From NCBI RefSeq assembly GCF_014651495.1, contig NZ_BMWZ01000003.1:310001-374000 (forward strand): DNA of 64,000 nucleotides, written 5' to 3'. Each line of letters opens with the position of its first letter. Within the stretch, counting starts at the first letter, position 1. This DNA comes from Algibacter mikhailovii (lineage in GTDB: Bacteria > Bacteroidota > Bacteroidia > Flavobacteriales > Flavobacteriaceae). The position numbers were made by a program, and so were the translations under genes. The notes beneath the pieces are model-generated. The model was not told the origin of the DNA, searched no databases, and was given only the letters and a program-made list of their open reading frames with translations. Of this stretch, positions 17,469-25,411 are shown in pieces.

Positions 17469-19319
17469 CTAAATAAATTTTTTATCTAATTCATCAACAC
17501 TCATAGTAATGAAGGTTGCTCTATTAGTTGGAGATACATTAGGTTCTTTACAAGCAAATAATGTGTTTACCAAATGCTCTTGTTCTTCTTTTTTTAAGGC
17601 TGTACCAGTCTTGATAGCCATACTTTTAGCCAATGATTTTGCCATTAAATCTGAGGCACTAAAATTACTATCAGGCACCTCATTTTGAACATCACTTACC
17701 AACTGCTCTAAAATTATAGACACCTCACTTTCCGGAACTCCAACAGGAACGCCTGTTATACCAAGCGCTTCTTCACTCATGATTTCAAACACAAAACCTA
17801 TATGTTCTAAATCGCCTTTCAACTGCTTGATAACTTCAATATCTTGCGTTGAAAAATGCAATTCCAGTGGAAATAATAATTGTTGGCTAGCAGCTTCTTT
17901 AACGGTTAGGTTCTTTAGATAATCTTCATACAACACACGTTGGTGTGCCCTATATTGATCAATTACCAACATCCCTGACTTAATGGCACTTACAATGTAT
18001 TTATTATGTAACTGATAGGTAGTATGGGATTGTTCAACTTGAATATCCTTATCAAAAATTGATGCTGAATGTTCTTCAGTTTCAAATTGAATACTACTAA
18101 AATCTTCTTGATTTTGGTTGCCTTTAGATTCTAGACCCACATAGAGACTTTCCCAATTGGCTGGTGATTCTTTCTTATATGCAACAGCATTAGTCTTGAA
18201 CTTGGTCTCTTCTTGAAATGGGTTAAAACTTCTATCAACCTCAACTTTTGGCGCACTAGTCTTATTGGTTTTATAGCTATAAGGTGTATCCAAATTAGGA
18301 TCTCGATCAAAATCCAAAACCGGTGCAATATTAAATTGGCCTAGACTATGTTTAACTGCTGAACGCAGTATAGCATAAAGCGTCTGTTCATCGTCAAACT
18401 TAATTTCTGTTTTAGTAGGATGAATATTAATATCTACAGTATTTGGGTCTACTGTTAAATTTAAAAAGTAGCTAGCGTGGGTGCCGCTTTTCAATAAACC
18501 TTCAAATGCTGAAGTTATAGCATGATTTAAATATGGGCTTTTAATAAAACGGTTGTTTACGAAAAAATACTGTTCACCTCGAGTTCGTTTCGCAAACTCG
18601 GGTTTCCCCACAAAACCACTAATGGATAAAACCTCAGTATCTTCATTAACAGGCACCAACTTCTCGTTGGTTTTATTTCCAAAAATATTAACTATGCGCT
18701 GACGGTAATTACTTACTGGCAAGTTAAAAGACTCACTTCCATTGTTATACAACACAAAACCAATGCTAGGATGTGCTAGTGCTACGCGATGAAATTCATC
18801 AATGATATGCCTTAGTTCTACATTATCAGACTTTAAAAAATTTCGCCTCGCAGGAATATTAAAAAAGAGATTCTTTACGGAAACTGAGGTTCCTGTTGGC
18901 GTAACAATAATATCTTGTGACGCGACTTCACTGCCTTCAATTACAATGGCATTTCCAACATCATCAAGCTCTTGTTTTGTTTTTAATTCTACATGAGCAA
19001 TAGCCGCAATACTAGCTAAAGCCTCTCCTCGAAAGCCTTTAGTGCTTAGTTGAAATAAATCTTCAGCCCTTTTGATTTTAGATGTAGCATGTCGTTCAAA
19101 ACTCATTCGGGCATCAGTATGACTCATCCCCTTGCCGTTATCTATTACTTGTACAAGCGTTTTCCCAGCGTCCTTGATGATAAGCTTAATAACGTCAGCT
19201 CCGGCATCAATAGCATTCTCAAGGAGTTCTTTAACCACTGAAGCGGGGCGTTGTACAACTTCTCCAGCAGCAATTTGATTTGCAACATGATCAGGTAAAA
19301 GTTGTATGATGTCTGCCAT
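17469..19319 (-). CDS. mutL: DNA mismatch repair protein MutL
   Basis: A 616-residue MutL. The GHKL ATPase domain is intact: VKELLENAIDAGAD, IDNGKGMSHTDARMSFERHATSKI, TKGFRGEALASIAAIA. The transducer domain motif VDINIHPTKTEIKF follows. The C-terminal dimerisation domain is present, but the endonuclease motif DQHA(x)2E(x)4E of nicking MutL proteins reads DQYRAHQRVLYE here (about residues 453-464). The late CPHGRP-type motif reads CKEPNVSPTNRAT (about residue 590). So the nicking site looks degenerate. It sits mid-operon with two small membrane proteins upstream and two rhomboids downstream. Confidence 0.95.
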   Translation of the reverse strand: MADIIQLLPDHVANQIAAGEVVQRPASVVKELLENAIDAGADVIKLIIKDAGKTLVQVIDNGKGMSHTDARMSFERHATSKIKRAEDLFQLSTKGFRGEALASIAAIAHVELKTKQELDDVGNAIVIEGSEVASQDIIVTPTGTSVSVKNLFFNIPARRNFLKSDNVELRHIIDEFHRVALAHPSIGFVLYNNGSESFNLPVSNYRQRIVNIFGNKTNEKLVPVNEDTEVLSISGFVGKPEFAKRTRGEQYFFVNNRFIKSPYLNHAITSAFEGLLKSGTHASYFLNLTVDPNTVDINIHPTKTEIKFDDEQTLYAILRSAVKHSLGQFNIAPVLDFDRDPNLDTPYSYKTNKTSAPKVEVDRSFNPFQEETKFKTNAVAYKKESPANWESLYVGLESKGNQNQEDFSSIQFETEEHSASIFDKDIQVEQSHTTYQLHNKYIVSAIKSGMLVIDQYRAHQRVLYEDYLKNLTVKEAASQQLLFPLELHFSTQDIEVIKQLKGDLEHIGFVFEIMSEEALGITGVPVGVPESEVSIILEQLVSDVQNEVPDSNFSASDLMAKSLAKSMAIKTGTALKKEEQEHLVNTLFACKEPNVSPTNRATFITMSVDELDKKFI

Positions 19320-19322
19320 ATA

Positions 19323-19610
19323 TTACTTAGAAAAGAAAATAGATAAATCGAAATCGATGACAAACAAAAATACCAAAACCAGAATAGCCACAATAATTAG
19401 AATCCGTCTATTTGCTTGTTCATCTGGATTATTTTTAAAATCATCTAAGGCATCATTGAATTTACCTTTTAAACCTTTATTTGCACCTACCGTTTTTCGG
19501 TATGCATCAAATTTATGTTTAATCTCAAAAGGATTCCCCTCTCCTTTATCATCAAAATAACGAGGGGTATAGCTGAATTTCTTGTTTTTGCGCGTTTTTA
19601 AAAGTCCCAT
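19323..19610 (-). CDS. Small single-span membrane protein, paralogue of the next gene
   Basis: A 95-residue protein with a basic N-terminus (KTRKNKKFSYTPRYFDDKG), a charged middle, and one C-terminal membrane segment (RILIIVAILVLVFLFVIDF). The FSYTPRY box resembles FNYQPRF in the neighbouring 77-residue protein, and both have the same tail-anchored layout, so the two are probable paralogues. Relatives of this protein are sometimes labelled riboflavin synthase subunit beta; nothing in the sequence resembles lumazine synthase, so that name is not used. Function is unknown. It starts 18 bases after the upstream small gene and ends 3 bases before mutL. Confidence 0.75.
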   Translation of the reverse strand: MGLLKTRKNKKFSYTPRYFDDKGEGNPFEIKHKFDAYRKTVGANKGLKGKFNDALDDFKNNPDEQANRRILIIVAILVLVFLFVIDFDLSIFFSK

Positions 19611-19628
19611 AATTTCTTAGTTTTCTGA

Positions 19629-19862
19629 TTACATGTATTTCTTTTCAAGTAAATACATACAAATCAATAATAATACCAAAAGCAAAAGTAAAGTCCTCAT
19701 TCGTAAAACGCCTTTTGTAATAGGCTTTTGGCCAGAGCTCTTTCGCCATCTCGAGATAAAATCCTGAGTATTAGATTCGGTCTTAGAACTAGAATCTGAT
19801 TGATTATCTTTAGAAAACCTAGGTTGATAATTGAACGTTTTATGTTTGCGCTGTTTAAACAA
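19629..19862 (-). CDS. Small tail-anchored membrane protein
   Basis: A 77-residue protein: basic N-terminus with KHKTFNYQPRFSKD, a Ser-rich polar stretch, and a C-terminal hydrophobic segment (LRMRTLLLLLVLLLICMYLLE). It shares the aromatic FNYQPRF box and topology with the downstream 95-residue protein. It is the first gene of the mutL-rhomboid operon and has a good -7 box 22 bases before its ATG. No known function. The shared box suggests a conserved binding surface at the cytoplasmic face of the membrane. Confidence 0.7.
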   Translation of the reverse strand: MFKQRKHKTFNYQPRFSKDNQSDSSSKTESNTQDFISRWRKSSGQKPITKGVLRMRTLLLLLVLLLICMYLLEKKYM

Positions 19863-19883
19863 AATCTAGTACTGTTTATCTCT

Positions 19884-19891
19884 CAAAAGTA
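19884..19891 (-). promoter_or_regulatory. -7 promoter box of the mutL operon
   Basis: On the minus strand TACTTTTG matches TAnnTTTG exactly and ends 21 bases before the ATG at 19862. No convincing TTTG -33 box is found 17-21 bases upstream. Two copies of AAAAGCAACT (plus strand, 19963-19972 and 19998-20007) lie further upstream in this 171-base gap. Confidence 0.45.
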
Positions 19892-20033
19892 CTTAAAATT
19901 AGATAGAAATAAAGAATTGGAACGCTAAAAATTGTTAACAAAAACACAAGAGTCCGTTAGAAAAAAGCAACTCTAATTAACCGTTAAAACAACTACGAAA
20001 AGCAACTAATATTTTTAAGGAATGTAAATCGAC

Positions 20034-20519
20034 CTAACTATTTTTGCGCAGTTCTGCCATTTTAATAGCGGCTACTGCAGCTTCAGTCCCTTTGTTACCA
20101 TGTTTACCTCCAGATCTTTCAAGACCTTGTTCCATGGTATTATCTGTTAATACACAGAAAATAACGGGGGTTTCACGCATCACATTTAAGTCTTTAATAC
20201 CTTGGGAAACACCTTCACAAACAAAATCAAAATGTTTGGTCTCCCCTTGTATTACACTCCCAATGGCGATAACAGCATTAACCATTTGTTCTTGCATTTT
20301 TTTACAACCGTAAATCAGCTCAAAACTTCCTGGCACATTCCAACGTATAATATTATGTGGTTCTACACCATTTTCAATTAAGGTATCATAGGCCCCTTTA
20401 TAAAGACCTTCTGTAATAGTATCATTCCACTCAGAAACAACAATCCCAAACCGAAATTTACTCGCGTTTGGGATTGCTGTTTTATCGTAATCTGATAAGT
20501 TTTTGTTTACCGTAGCCAT
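20034..20519 (-). CDS. ribH: 6,7-dimethyl-8-ribityllumazine synthase
   Basis: A 161-residue lumazine synthase, the usual subunit length. It condenses 5-amino-6-ribitylaminouracil with dihydroxybutanone phosphate in riboflavin synthesis. Visible motifs are FGIVVSEWND, the substrate loop VPGSFELIYGCKKM, AIGSVIQGETKHFDFVCEGV (with the catalytic His in TKHFDF) and FCVLTDNTMEQGLERSGG. It assembles into icosahedral or pentameric shells in other bacteria. The gene follows the TPR protein gene by 10 bases and is cotranscribed with it. Confidence 0.96.
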   Translation of the reverse strand: MATVNKNLSDYDKTAIPNASKFRFGIVVSEWNDTITEGLYKGAYDTLIENGVEPHNIIRWNVPGSFELIYGCKKMQEQMVNAVIAIGSVIQGETKHFDFVCEGVSQGIKDLNVMRETPVIFCVLTDNTMEQGLERSGGKHGNKGTEAAVAAIKMAELRKNS

Positions 20520-20529
20520 ATAAAGCTAT

Positions 20530-21306
20530 TTATTTATTTGCCAATACTTGGGCTTTACCAATAAATACATCAACCTTTGCGGCTTCAGTAGAATTAGAAT
20601 AGTCTTCCTTTATTCTTTTAAAATAGCCCAAAGCTTTATCTGATTCTCCTAAGTCCATCGCGATAGACCCTGCTTTAAACAAATACATTGGCGTTGTATA
20701 TTCATTATCTCGCATTTTAAATGCTTCTTCATAATACCCTAAGGCATCTTCTGGCTGATTTAATTGCACAAAAGCATCTCCTATATTTCCTTTTGCTAAA
20801 GGCGCCAATATTTCATCATTACTTTTAAAATCACCTAAATAAGCAACTGCATTTTCGTAATCTTTTAACCTAAGGTATGCTGTTCCTGCATAGTAACTTG
20901 CTAAATTAGCTGAAGGCGTACCACTGTATTCTTCAATAATATCTAACATACCAAATTTACCTTCACCTCCATTTAACGCTAAACTGTACAAAGAATCTTT
21001 TTGCGCAGCTGCACCTGTTACAGCCTCATCAAAATACTTCTGAGCCTGAAACATGTCATTCATTGCTTCGGTTTGTTTTGGTTGAGAAATAAATTCTTTG
21101 TACCCTAAAGAACCTAGTACAACTACAGCAACCAAACCAATAATAATAAAAATATATTTTTGATTTTTAGCTACAAAATCTTCTGTTTTTGAAGCTGTTT
21201 CATCAAGGGTGTTAAAAACCTCAGCGGTAGTTGATCCTTCCTCAATATTATGCTCTTTCTCTACTTTAGTTTTTGGTTTGTAACCTCTTTTATTATAAGT
21301 TGCCAT
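20530..21306 (-). CDS. Tetratricopeptide repeat membrane protein
   Basis: A 258-residue protein. A polar 45-residue N-terminus precedes one membrane segment (YIFIIIGLVAVVVLGSLGY, about residues 50-68). Then come helical TPR-type repeats (ANLASYYAGTAYLRLKDYENAVAYL; DAFVQLNQPEDALGYYEEAF; AGSIAMDLGESDKALGYFKRI). The topology with the repeats in the periplasm resembles YfgM, which binds the SecYEG/SurA/Skp network, but identity with YfgM is only suggested by layout. It has its own promoter and is followed by ribH. Confidence 0.85.
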   Translation of the reverse strand: MATYNKRGYKPKTKVEKEHNIEEGSTTAEVFNTLDETASKTEDFVAKNQKYIFIIIGLVAVVVLGSLGYKEFISQPKQTEAMNDMFQAQKYFDEAVTGAAAQKDSLYSLALNGGEGKFGMLDIIEEYSGTPSANLASYYAGTAYLRLKDYENAVAYLGDFKSNDEILAPLAKGNIGDAFVQLNQPEDALGYYEEAFKMRDNEYTTPMYLFKAGSIAMDLGESDKALGYFKRIKEDYSNSTEAAKVDVFIGKAQVLANK

Positions 21307-21331
21307 TTATTCGTTCTAAATTATTGTGGCG

Positions 21332-21339
21332 CAAAAATA
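21332..21339 (-). promoter_or_regulatory. -7 promoter box of the TPR-ribH operon
   Basis: TATTTTTG on the minus strand, an exact TAnnTTTG match, followed by CGCC and ending 25 bases before the ATG at 21306. No clear -33 TTTG is seen at the expected spacing. Confidence 0.5.
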
Positions 21340-21444
21340 TAATTTTTCTTCATAACTAAAAGGGTATTTATTTGATATTTTTCAATAATTTGCACTTCTT
21401 TTAAGCCGTTTACATAACTAATTGGTCGCAAAGTAGCTTTTTGT

Positions 21445-22524
21445 ATGATTTTAAAATCACTTTCTTTACTGAACTACAAAAATTTTAATGATAAATCATT
21501 CATTTTCAACGAAAAAATCAATTGTATTGTAGGAAATAATGGCATAGGAAAAACGAATGTTCTTGATGCCATTTACCATTTATCATTTGGTAAAAGTTAT
21601 TTTAATCCAGTAGCCACCCAAAACATAAAGCATGATGAAGATTTTTTTGTAATTAATGGAAATTATGAAAAAGAAGACAAAACTGAAAAAGTTGCAATTA
21701 GCTTAAAACGGGGACAAAAAAAAGTAATAAAGCGCAATGGCAAGGCTTATGAGAAGTTTAGTGATCATATTGGTTTTTTGCCATTGGTCATTATATCACC
21801 TGCAGATAGAGATTTAATCACAGAAGGCAGCAGTACACGTAGAAAATTTATAGACAGTGTGATTTCGCAAAGTGACAAAGGCTATTTAAACCAACTTATT
21901 AATTACAATAAAATATTAGCACAAAGAAATGCCCTTCTGAAGTATTTTGCCTTAAATCATACATTTAACCAAGATACGCTTGATGTTTACAATACACAAC
22001 TTACAGATTATGGCACATTAATTTTTAACAAAAGAGATTCGTTTTTAAAAGAATTTATCCCTATTTTCAAATCAAGATATAAAGCCATTAGCAATGGCAA
22101 TGAAGTGGTGGACTTAGTTTACCGAAGTGATTTATATGAAAACGAATTAACTACTCTATTAAAATCAATTATTAATAAAGATAGGGCGCTTCAATACACC
22201 AGTGTTGGCATTCATAAAGATGACCTGCAATTTAACATTGCTTCGCATCCCATAAAGAAGTTTGGTAGTCAAGGGCAACAAAAGTCATTCTTAATAGCGC
22301 TTAAATTGGCTCAATTTGATTTTATAAAAGCACAAAGTGGCGTAAATCCAATTTTGTTACTCGATGACATTTTTGACAAGCTGGATGAACAGCGTGTTGC
22401 ACAAATCATTAAATTAGTGGATGATGAAAACTTTGGACAACTTTTTATTAGTGATACGCATGGTGAACGTACGGAACACGCAGTAAAACAAGTACATCAA
22501 TCTTATGAGATTTTCAAACTTTAA
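21445..22524 (+). CDS. recF: DNA replication and repair protein RecF
   Basis: A 359-residue SMC-like ATPase. The P-loop GNNGIGKT is at residues 30-37. The RecF motifs [21 protein letters not shown], the ABC signature [18 protein letters not shown] and the Walker B/D-loop [14 protein letters not shown] are all present. It helps load RecA at gaps with RecO and RecR. It is divergently oriented from the TPR-ribH operon. A DUF721 gene lies 211 bases downstream, a common pairing in bacteria. The 211-base gap holds no gene that I can support. Confidence 0.96.
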   Translation: MILKSLSLLNYKNFNDKSFIFNEKINCIVGNNGIGKTNVLDAIYHLSFGKSYFNPVATQNIKHDEDFFVINGNYEKEDKTEKVAISLKRGQKKVIKRNGKAYEKFSDHIGFLPLVIISPADRDLITEGSSTRRKFIDSVISQSDKGYLNQLINYNKILAQRNALLKYFALNHTFNQDTLDVYNTQLTDYGTLIFNKRDSFLKEFIPIFKSRYKAISNGNEVVDLVYRSDLYENELTTLLKSIINKDRALQYTSVGIHKDDLQFNIASHPIKKFGSQGQQKSFLIALKLAQFDFIKAQSGVNPILLLDDIFDKLDEQRVAQIIKLVDDENFGQLFISDTHGERTEHAVKQVHQSYEIFKL

Positions 22525-22735
22525 TTACGGAACTAATAAGCAGCAATTGCTTTGACTCGTCCATAAGACCAAAAACAGGAAACAAAAAAGAACTGACAAA
22601 TCTTTATAAAAACGGGGATTCCATACCAATTTAATTCTGGTATTGGCAATCCAATTTTGATATTAGAACAAAGGGGATTAAATCAAACTTTCTAAATTTT
22701 GTATTTAAAATTTAAAAAGATTAAAAAAGAAAAAC

Positions 22736-23032
22736 ATGGCAAAACGTAATAACGAAAACCAAAGTATTTCAGACATATTAAAAGAATTTGTAGAAGTCAA
22801 CAAATTAGAAAAAGGTCTAGACAAAGTTAATGTTAGAGAAGCCTGGGCGAAACTAATGGGCAATGGTGTTAATAATTATACAACCTCAGTGAATCTAGAA
22901 CGTGAAACGTTGTATATTCAATTAAGCTCAAGTGTACTTCGTGAAGAATTAAGCTATGGTAAACAAAAAATAATTAAGATGCTTAATGAAGAATTAGGAA
23001 AAGAGACCATTAAAAAGCTAATATTAAGATAA
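22736..23032 (+). CDS. DUF721 (DciA-like) protein
   Basis: A 98-residue basic protein with the DUF721 fold pattern: an N-terminal helix (ISDILKEFVEVNKLEKGLDKVNVREAW in outline), the VREAWAKLMGNGVNNYT core, then LYIQLSSSVLREELSY and a C-terminal helix KQKIIKMLNEELG. DUF721 includes DciA, the widespread loader of the replicative helicase in bacteria that lack DnaC/DnaI. In many genomes the gene neighbours recF, as here. Assignment of the DciA role is by family knowledge and position. Confidence 0.85.
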   Translation: MAKRNNENQSISDILKEFVEVNKLEKGLDKVNVREAWAKLMGNGVNNYTTSVNLERETLYIQLSSSVLREELSYGKQKIIKMLNEELGKETIKKLILR

Positions 23033-23094
23033 TTATGCACCCTTTTATTATCGAAATATTTTATTGAAAAACATCATGATGTTATTATTTATAT

Positions 23095-23102
23095 TATATT
23101 TG
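23095..23102 (+). promoter_or_regulatory. -7 promoter box of the cold-shock gene
   Basis: TATATTTG is an exact TAnnTTTG match and ends 28 bases before the ATG at 23131. A TTG at 23064-23066 is 28 bases upstream, which is longer than usual for a -33 box. Confidence 0.5.
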
Positions 23103-23130
23103 CGACTTAATTTATTATAACACAAATACA

Positions 23131-23322
23131 ATGAGTAAAGGTACCGTAAAATTTTTCAATGATTCTAAAGGATTTGGTTTCATAGTTGAAGATGACAACA
23201 ACAAAGAACATTTCGTACACATTTCAGGACTTATCGATGAAATTCGTGAAGGTGATGCAGTTGAATTCGATCTACAAGAAGGTAGAAAAGGATTAAACGC
23301 CGTAAACGTAAAAGTAATCTAA
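23131..23322 (+). CDS. Cold-shock domain protein (CspA family)
   Basis: A 63-residue single cold-shock domain. The RNA-binding motifs are RNP1 KGFGFI and RNP2 HFVHIS, with the usual KGTVKFFND start and a C-terminal NAVNVKVI strand. Such proteins bind single-stranded RNA and DNA, melt RNA structure and act as antiterminators. It is monocistronic, with its own promoter and a strong terminator 25 bases downstream. The leader is short, so the long thermosensor leader of E. coli cspA is absent. Confidence 0.95.
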   Translation: MSKGTVKFFNDSKGFGFIVEDDNNKEHFVHISGLIDEIREGDAVEFDLQEGRKGLNAVNVKVI

Positions 23323-23347
23323 GATATATACTTTAACAATTACAATT

Positions 23348-23378
23348 AAAAGCCTATCATTTTTGTGATAGGCTTTTT
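23348..23378 (+). terminator. Rho-independent terminator after the cold-shock gene
   Basis: The stem AAAAGCCTATCA / TGATAGGCTTTT, with a 6-base loop, is followed by T residues. It lies 25 bases past the csp stop and faces the convergent DUF418 gene. The core AGCCTATCA recurs in the terminator at 44470-44501. Confidence 0.85.
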
Positions 23379-23456
23379 TGTGAAATACAGTTTAAGAATA
23401 AAAAAATAAATCTCATAAGGCAATTATGGGATTTTTTATTTTAAAGAAATAAACAA

Positions 23457-24764
23457 TCAATTTCTAAAAGGCTGTATTTTTTTATAAGAAAGACTGCGCC
23501 ACAACCATTCAGCTGGTCCGTATCTATAATATTTTAACCAAATAGGGCTAAATAATAATTGAAAGATCCAGATAGCACCTACCACATAGTATAATTCGTA
23601 ACGCTGCAGTTTTCCAAACATTCCAAAACCAAAACCTAAAAAATAAGTGGTACAAATAATAGTATGCATTAAATAATTAGTGAGGGCCATTTTACCCACA
23701 GCAGCCAAGGCATTTTGCAAAAACCCTAAAATGCCAGATTTAATAAATAACATAAATAAACCTATATGCCCAAGGGTGGTAAAAAAGCGTCCTAATTGAT
23801 AGGTTTGTCCCGCCTGACTCCTTTCAACAATACCAAAATTACTATTTACTTCTATCATGGTTTCATAATAATTAACAGTCAAACCTACCCCATAACCAAC
23901 TAGAAGTAATATAAAATAGAATTTAAAAGTTCTCGAGCCTTGAAATATATTCCATTTAAAAAAAGCGATACCAATAAGCATAAAACTTAAAATATCCCAG
24001 ACCCAAAATTCATAAACCACATTAGCCTGCATAAACGTATTCACACCAAATCTACTTTTAACTATACTCCAGTAGCCCTTTCTATTCTTTTCATTGGCTT
24101 CATTAATTTGCTCTTCTGTTTTCTTACTTTTAAGAAGCTCTTCCCAGGCGCCTAAATCTTCCTCTTGCTCCTTAGTCAATTCAACATTCTTATTATCTTT
24201 TTTCAATTGTTCTACTTCTAAACCTTTCGTTCTGGTTGTTAAATTTTCATGATATTCATTGACGCTTTTTATACTGCCAATAGTCAACAACACCAACCCG
24301 GCAATTAATAAATACTTAGCTTTTGTGTTACGTAAAGGAAAAAGCATCAACCCAAATAAAGCATATGGATACAAAATATCTCCAGGCCAAAGCATGAGAT
24401 AAACATGAATAATTCCAAAAAGTAACAGCCAAAGAATTCTGCGATAGTACAAATCGGCAACCTTTATCCCGCCTCCATTTCGTTCTGCTCTAGTTGTTAA
24501 TAATATAAATCCTGCTCCAAACAACATGGTAAAAAGACCGCGCATAGTCCCCTCAAAAAACATGCTATCCATTATCCAAACCTTTAAATTCCAACCTGTT
24601 GAACCTCCAGAATTTGTAGGATCACCATAAGCATACGCAAGTCCAAAACCGGTTATATTCATCAATAGAATACCCAACAAGGCTATACCTCGAATAATAT
24701 CAAGCGAATTAATACGATTGTTTTGTTCTACAGGACGTAGTTCATTATTAATATAATTAGACAT
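23457..24764 (-). CDS. DUF418 integral membrane protein
   Basis: A 435-residue polytopic protein. The N-terminal signature RINSLDIIRGIALLGILLMN and the C-terminal DUF418 region (GKMALTNYLMHTIICTTYF, then GPAEWLWRSLSY) identify the family. About nine to ten membrane segments are visible, interrupted by a charged cytoplasmic or periplasmic loop (KKDNKNVELTKEQEEDLGAWEE). DUF418 proteins belong to the acyltransferase-3/YeiB-like superfamily, and their substrates are unknown. It is monocistronic, between the csp terminator and the ndk terminator. Confidence 0.88.
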   Translation of the reverse strand: MSNYINNELRPVEQNNRINSLDIIRGIALLGILLMNITGFGLAYAYGDPTNSGGSTGWNLKVWIMDSMFFEGTMRGLFTMLFGAGFILLTTRAERNGGGIKVADLYYRRILWLLLFGIIHVYLMLWPGDILYPYALFGLMLFPLRNTKAKYLLIAGLVLLTIGSIKSVNEYHENLTTRTKGLEVEQLKKDNKNVELTKEQEEDLGAWEELLKSKKTEEQINEANEKNRKGYWSIVKSRFGVNTFMQANVVYEFWVWDILSFMLIGIAFFKWNIFQGSRTFKFYFILLLVGYGVGLTVNYYETMIEVNSNFGIVERSQAGQTYQLGRFFTTLGHIGLFMLFIKSGILGFLQNALAAVGKMALTNYLMHTIICTTYFLGFGFGMFGKLQRYELYYVVGAIWIFQLLFSPIWLKYYRYGPAEWLWRSLSYKKIQPFRN

Positions 24765-24786
24765 TAAACTTAAGATTAGATGGTTA

Positions 24787-24816
24787 GTGTTTTTAAAGAT
24801 ATGTTTTTAAAAACAC
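24787..24816. repeat. 11-bp inverted repeat upstream of the DUF418 gene
   Basis: GTGTTTTTAAA at 24787-24797 and TTTAAAAACAC at 24806-24816 are exact complements with an 8-base spacer. It lies 22 bases upstream of the DUF418 ATG, where a repressor site or leader hairpin would sit. No T-run follows in either direction that would make it a good terminator. Confidence 0.5.
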
Positions 24817-24842
24817 ATTGAGGTTTAATAAGGCACAAAAAA

Positions 24843-24877
24843 AAAAGCTCATAACTATAATCAAGTCATGAGCTTTT
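24843..24877 (-). terminator. Rho-independent terminator of ndk
   Basis: AAAAGCTCAT at 24843-24852 pairs with ATGAGCTTTT at 24868-24877. On the minus strand the stem runs into a tract of ten T residues. It lies 26 bases past the ndk stop codon. Confidence 0.85.
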
Positions 24878-24903
24878 AACTGTAAATATGTTTAAAAGAG
24901 TAT

Positions 24904-25323
24904 TTAAAACATCTCTCTACCTGAAAAATGAAATGCGCCTTCAATAGCAGCATTATCATTACTATCACTACCATGAACAGCATTTTCACTGATAGAATCG
25001 GCAAACATTTTTCTTATTGTACCCTCCGCAGCCTCAGCAGGATTTGTGGCCCCAATTAAAGTCCTAAAATCATCAACCGCATTTTCTTTTTCTAATACAG
25101 CTGCCACAATTGGTCCGCGTGTCATATATTCAACTAATTCTGCAAAAAACGGACGTTCATTATGTATTGCATAAAATGTTTCCGCATCCGCTTTAGTCAT
25201 TTGAGTTAGTTTCATAGCTACAATTCTAAATCCTGAAGCTGAAATCTTTTCTAATATTGCCCCTATGTGTCCTTTCTCAACAGCATCTGGCTTAAGCATT
25301 GTAAATGTTCTATTTGTTGCCAT
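24904..25323 (-). CDS. ndk: Nucleoside diphosphate kinase
   Basis: A 139-residue enzyme that equalises nucleoside di- and triphosphate pools by a phospho-histidine intermediate. The N-terminus [20 protein letters not shown] and the segments [17 protein letters not shown] and [19 protein letters not shown] are diagnostic. The active-site His is H117 in [12 protein letters not shown]. The length is normal. The gene is monocistronic, with a strong promoter upstream and a strong terminator downstream, and is divergent from the DHH phosphoesterase operon. Confidence 0.97.
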   Translation of the reverse strand: MATNRTFTMLKPDAVEKGHIGAILEKISASGFRIVAMKLTQMTKADAETFYAIHNERPFFAELVEYMTRGPIVAAVLEKENAVDDFRTLIGATNPAEAAEGTIRKMFADSISENAVHGSDSNDNAAIEGAFHFSGREMF

Positions 25324-25344
25324 TTAAATTGTTTTATTTGCCTG

Positions 25345-25374
25345 CAAAAGTAACATATTTCCATTTAAAAACAA
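25345..25374 (-). promoter_or_regulatory. Promoter of ndk
   Basis: On the minus strand, TTG (plus 25372-25374) is followed after 19 bases by TACTTTTG (plus 25345-25352). This is a full match to the Bacteroidetes TTG-N19-TAnnTTTG architecture, 21 bases before the ATG. Confidence 0.7.
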
Positions 25375-25397
25375 GGTTATCAATTTTAAAAAAATTG

Positions 25398-25405
25398 TAT
25401 CTTCG
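25398..25405 (+). promoter_or_regulatory. -7-like box abutting the DHH phosphoesterase start
   Basis: TATCTTCG matches TAnnTTTG at 7 of 8 positions and is only 6 bases from the ATG at 25412. If used, the transcript would have almost no leader. The queE gene has a near-identical arrangement. Confidence 0.4.
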
Positions 25406-25411
25406 CCACCT

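Noticed and set aside
19323-19610. Calling the 95-residue gene riboflavin synthase subunit beta
   Set aside because: It has none of the lumazine synthase motifs and a C-terminal membrane span; the true ribH is at 20034-20519.
22525-22735. A gene or remnant between recF and DUF721
   Set aside because: All frames are short and without family resemblance; a few short inverted repeats (CCAAT/ATTGG) are of chance length.
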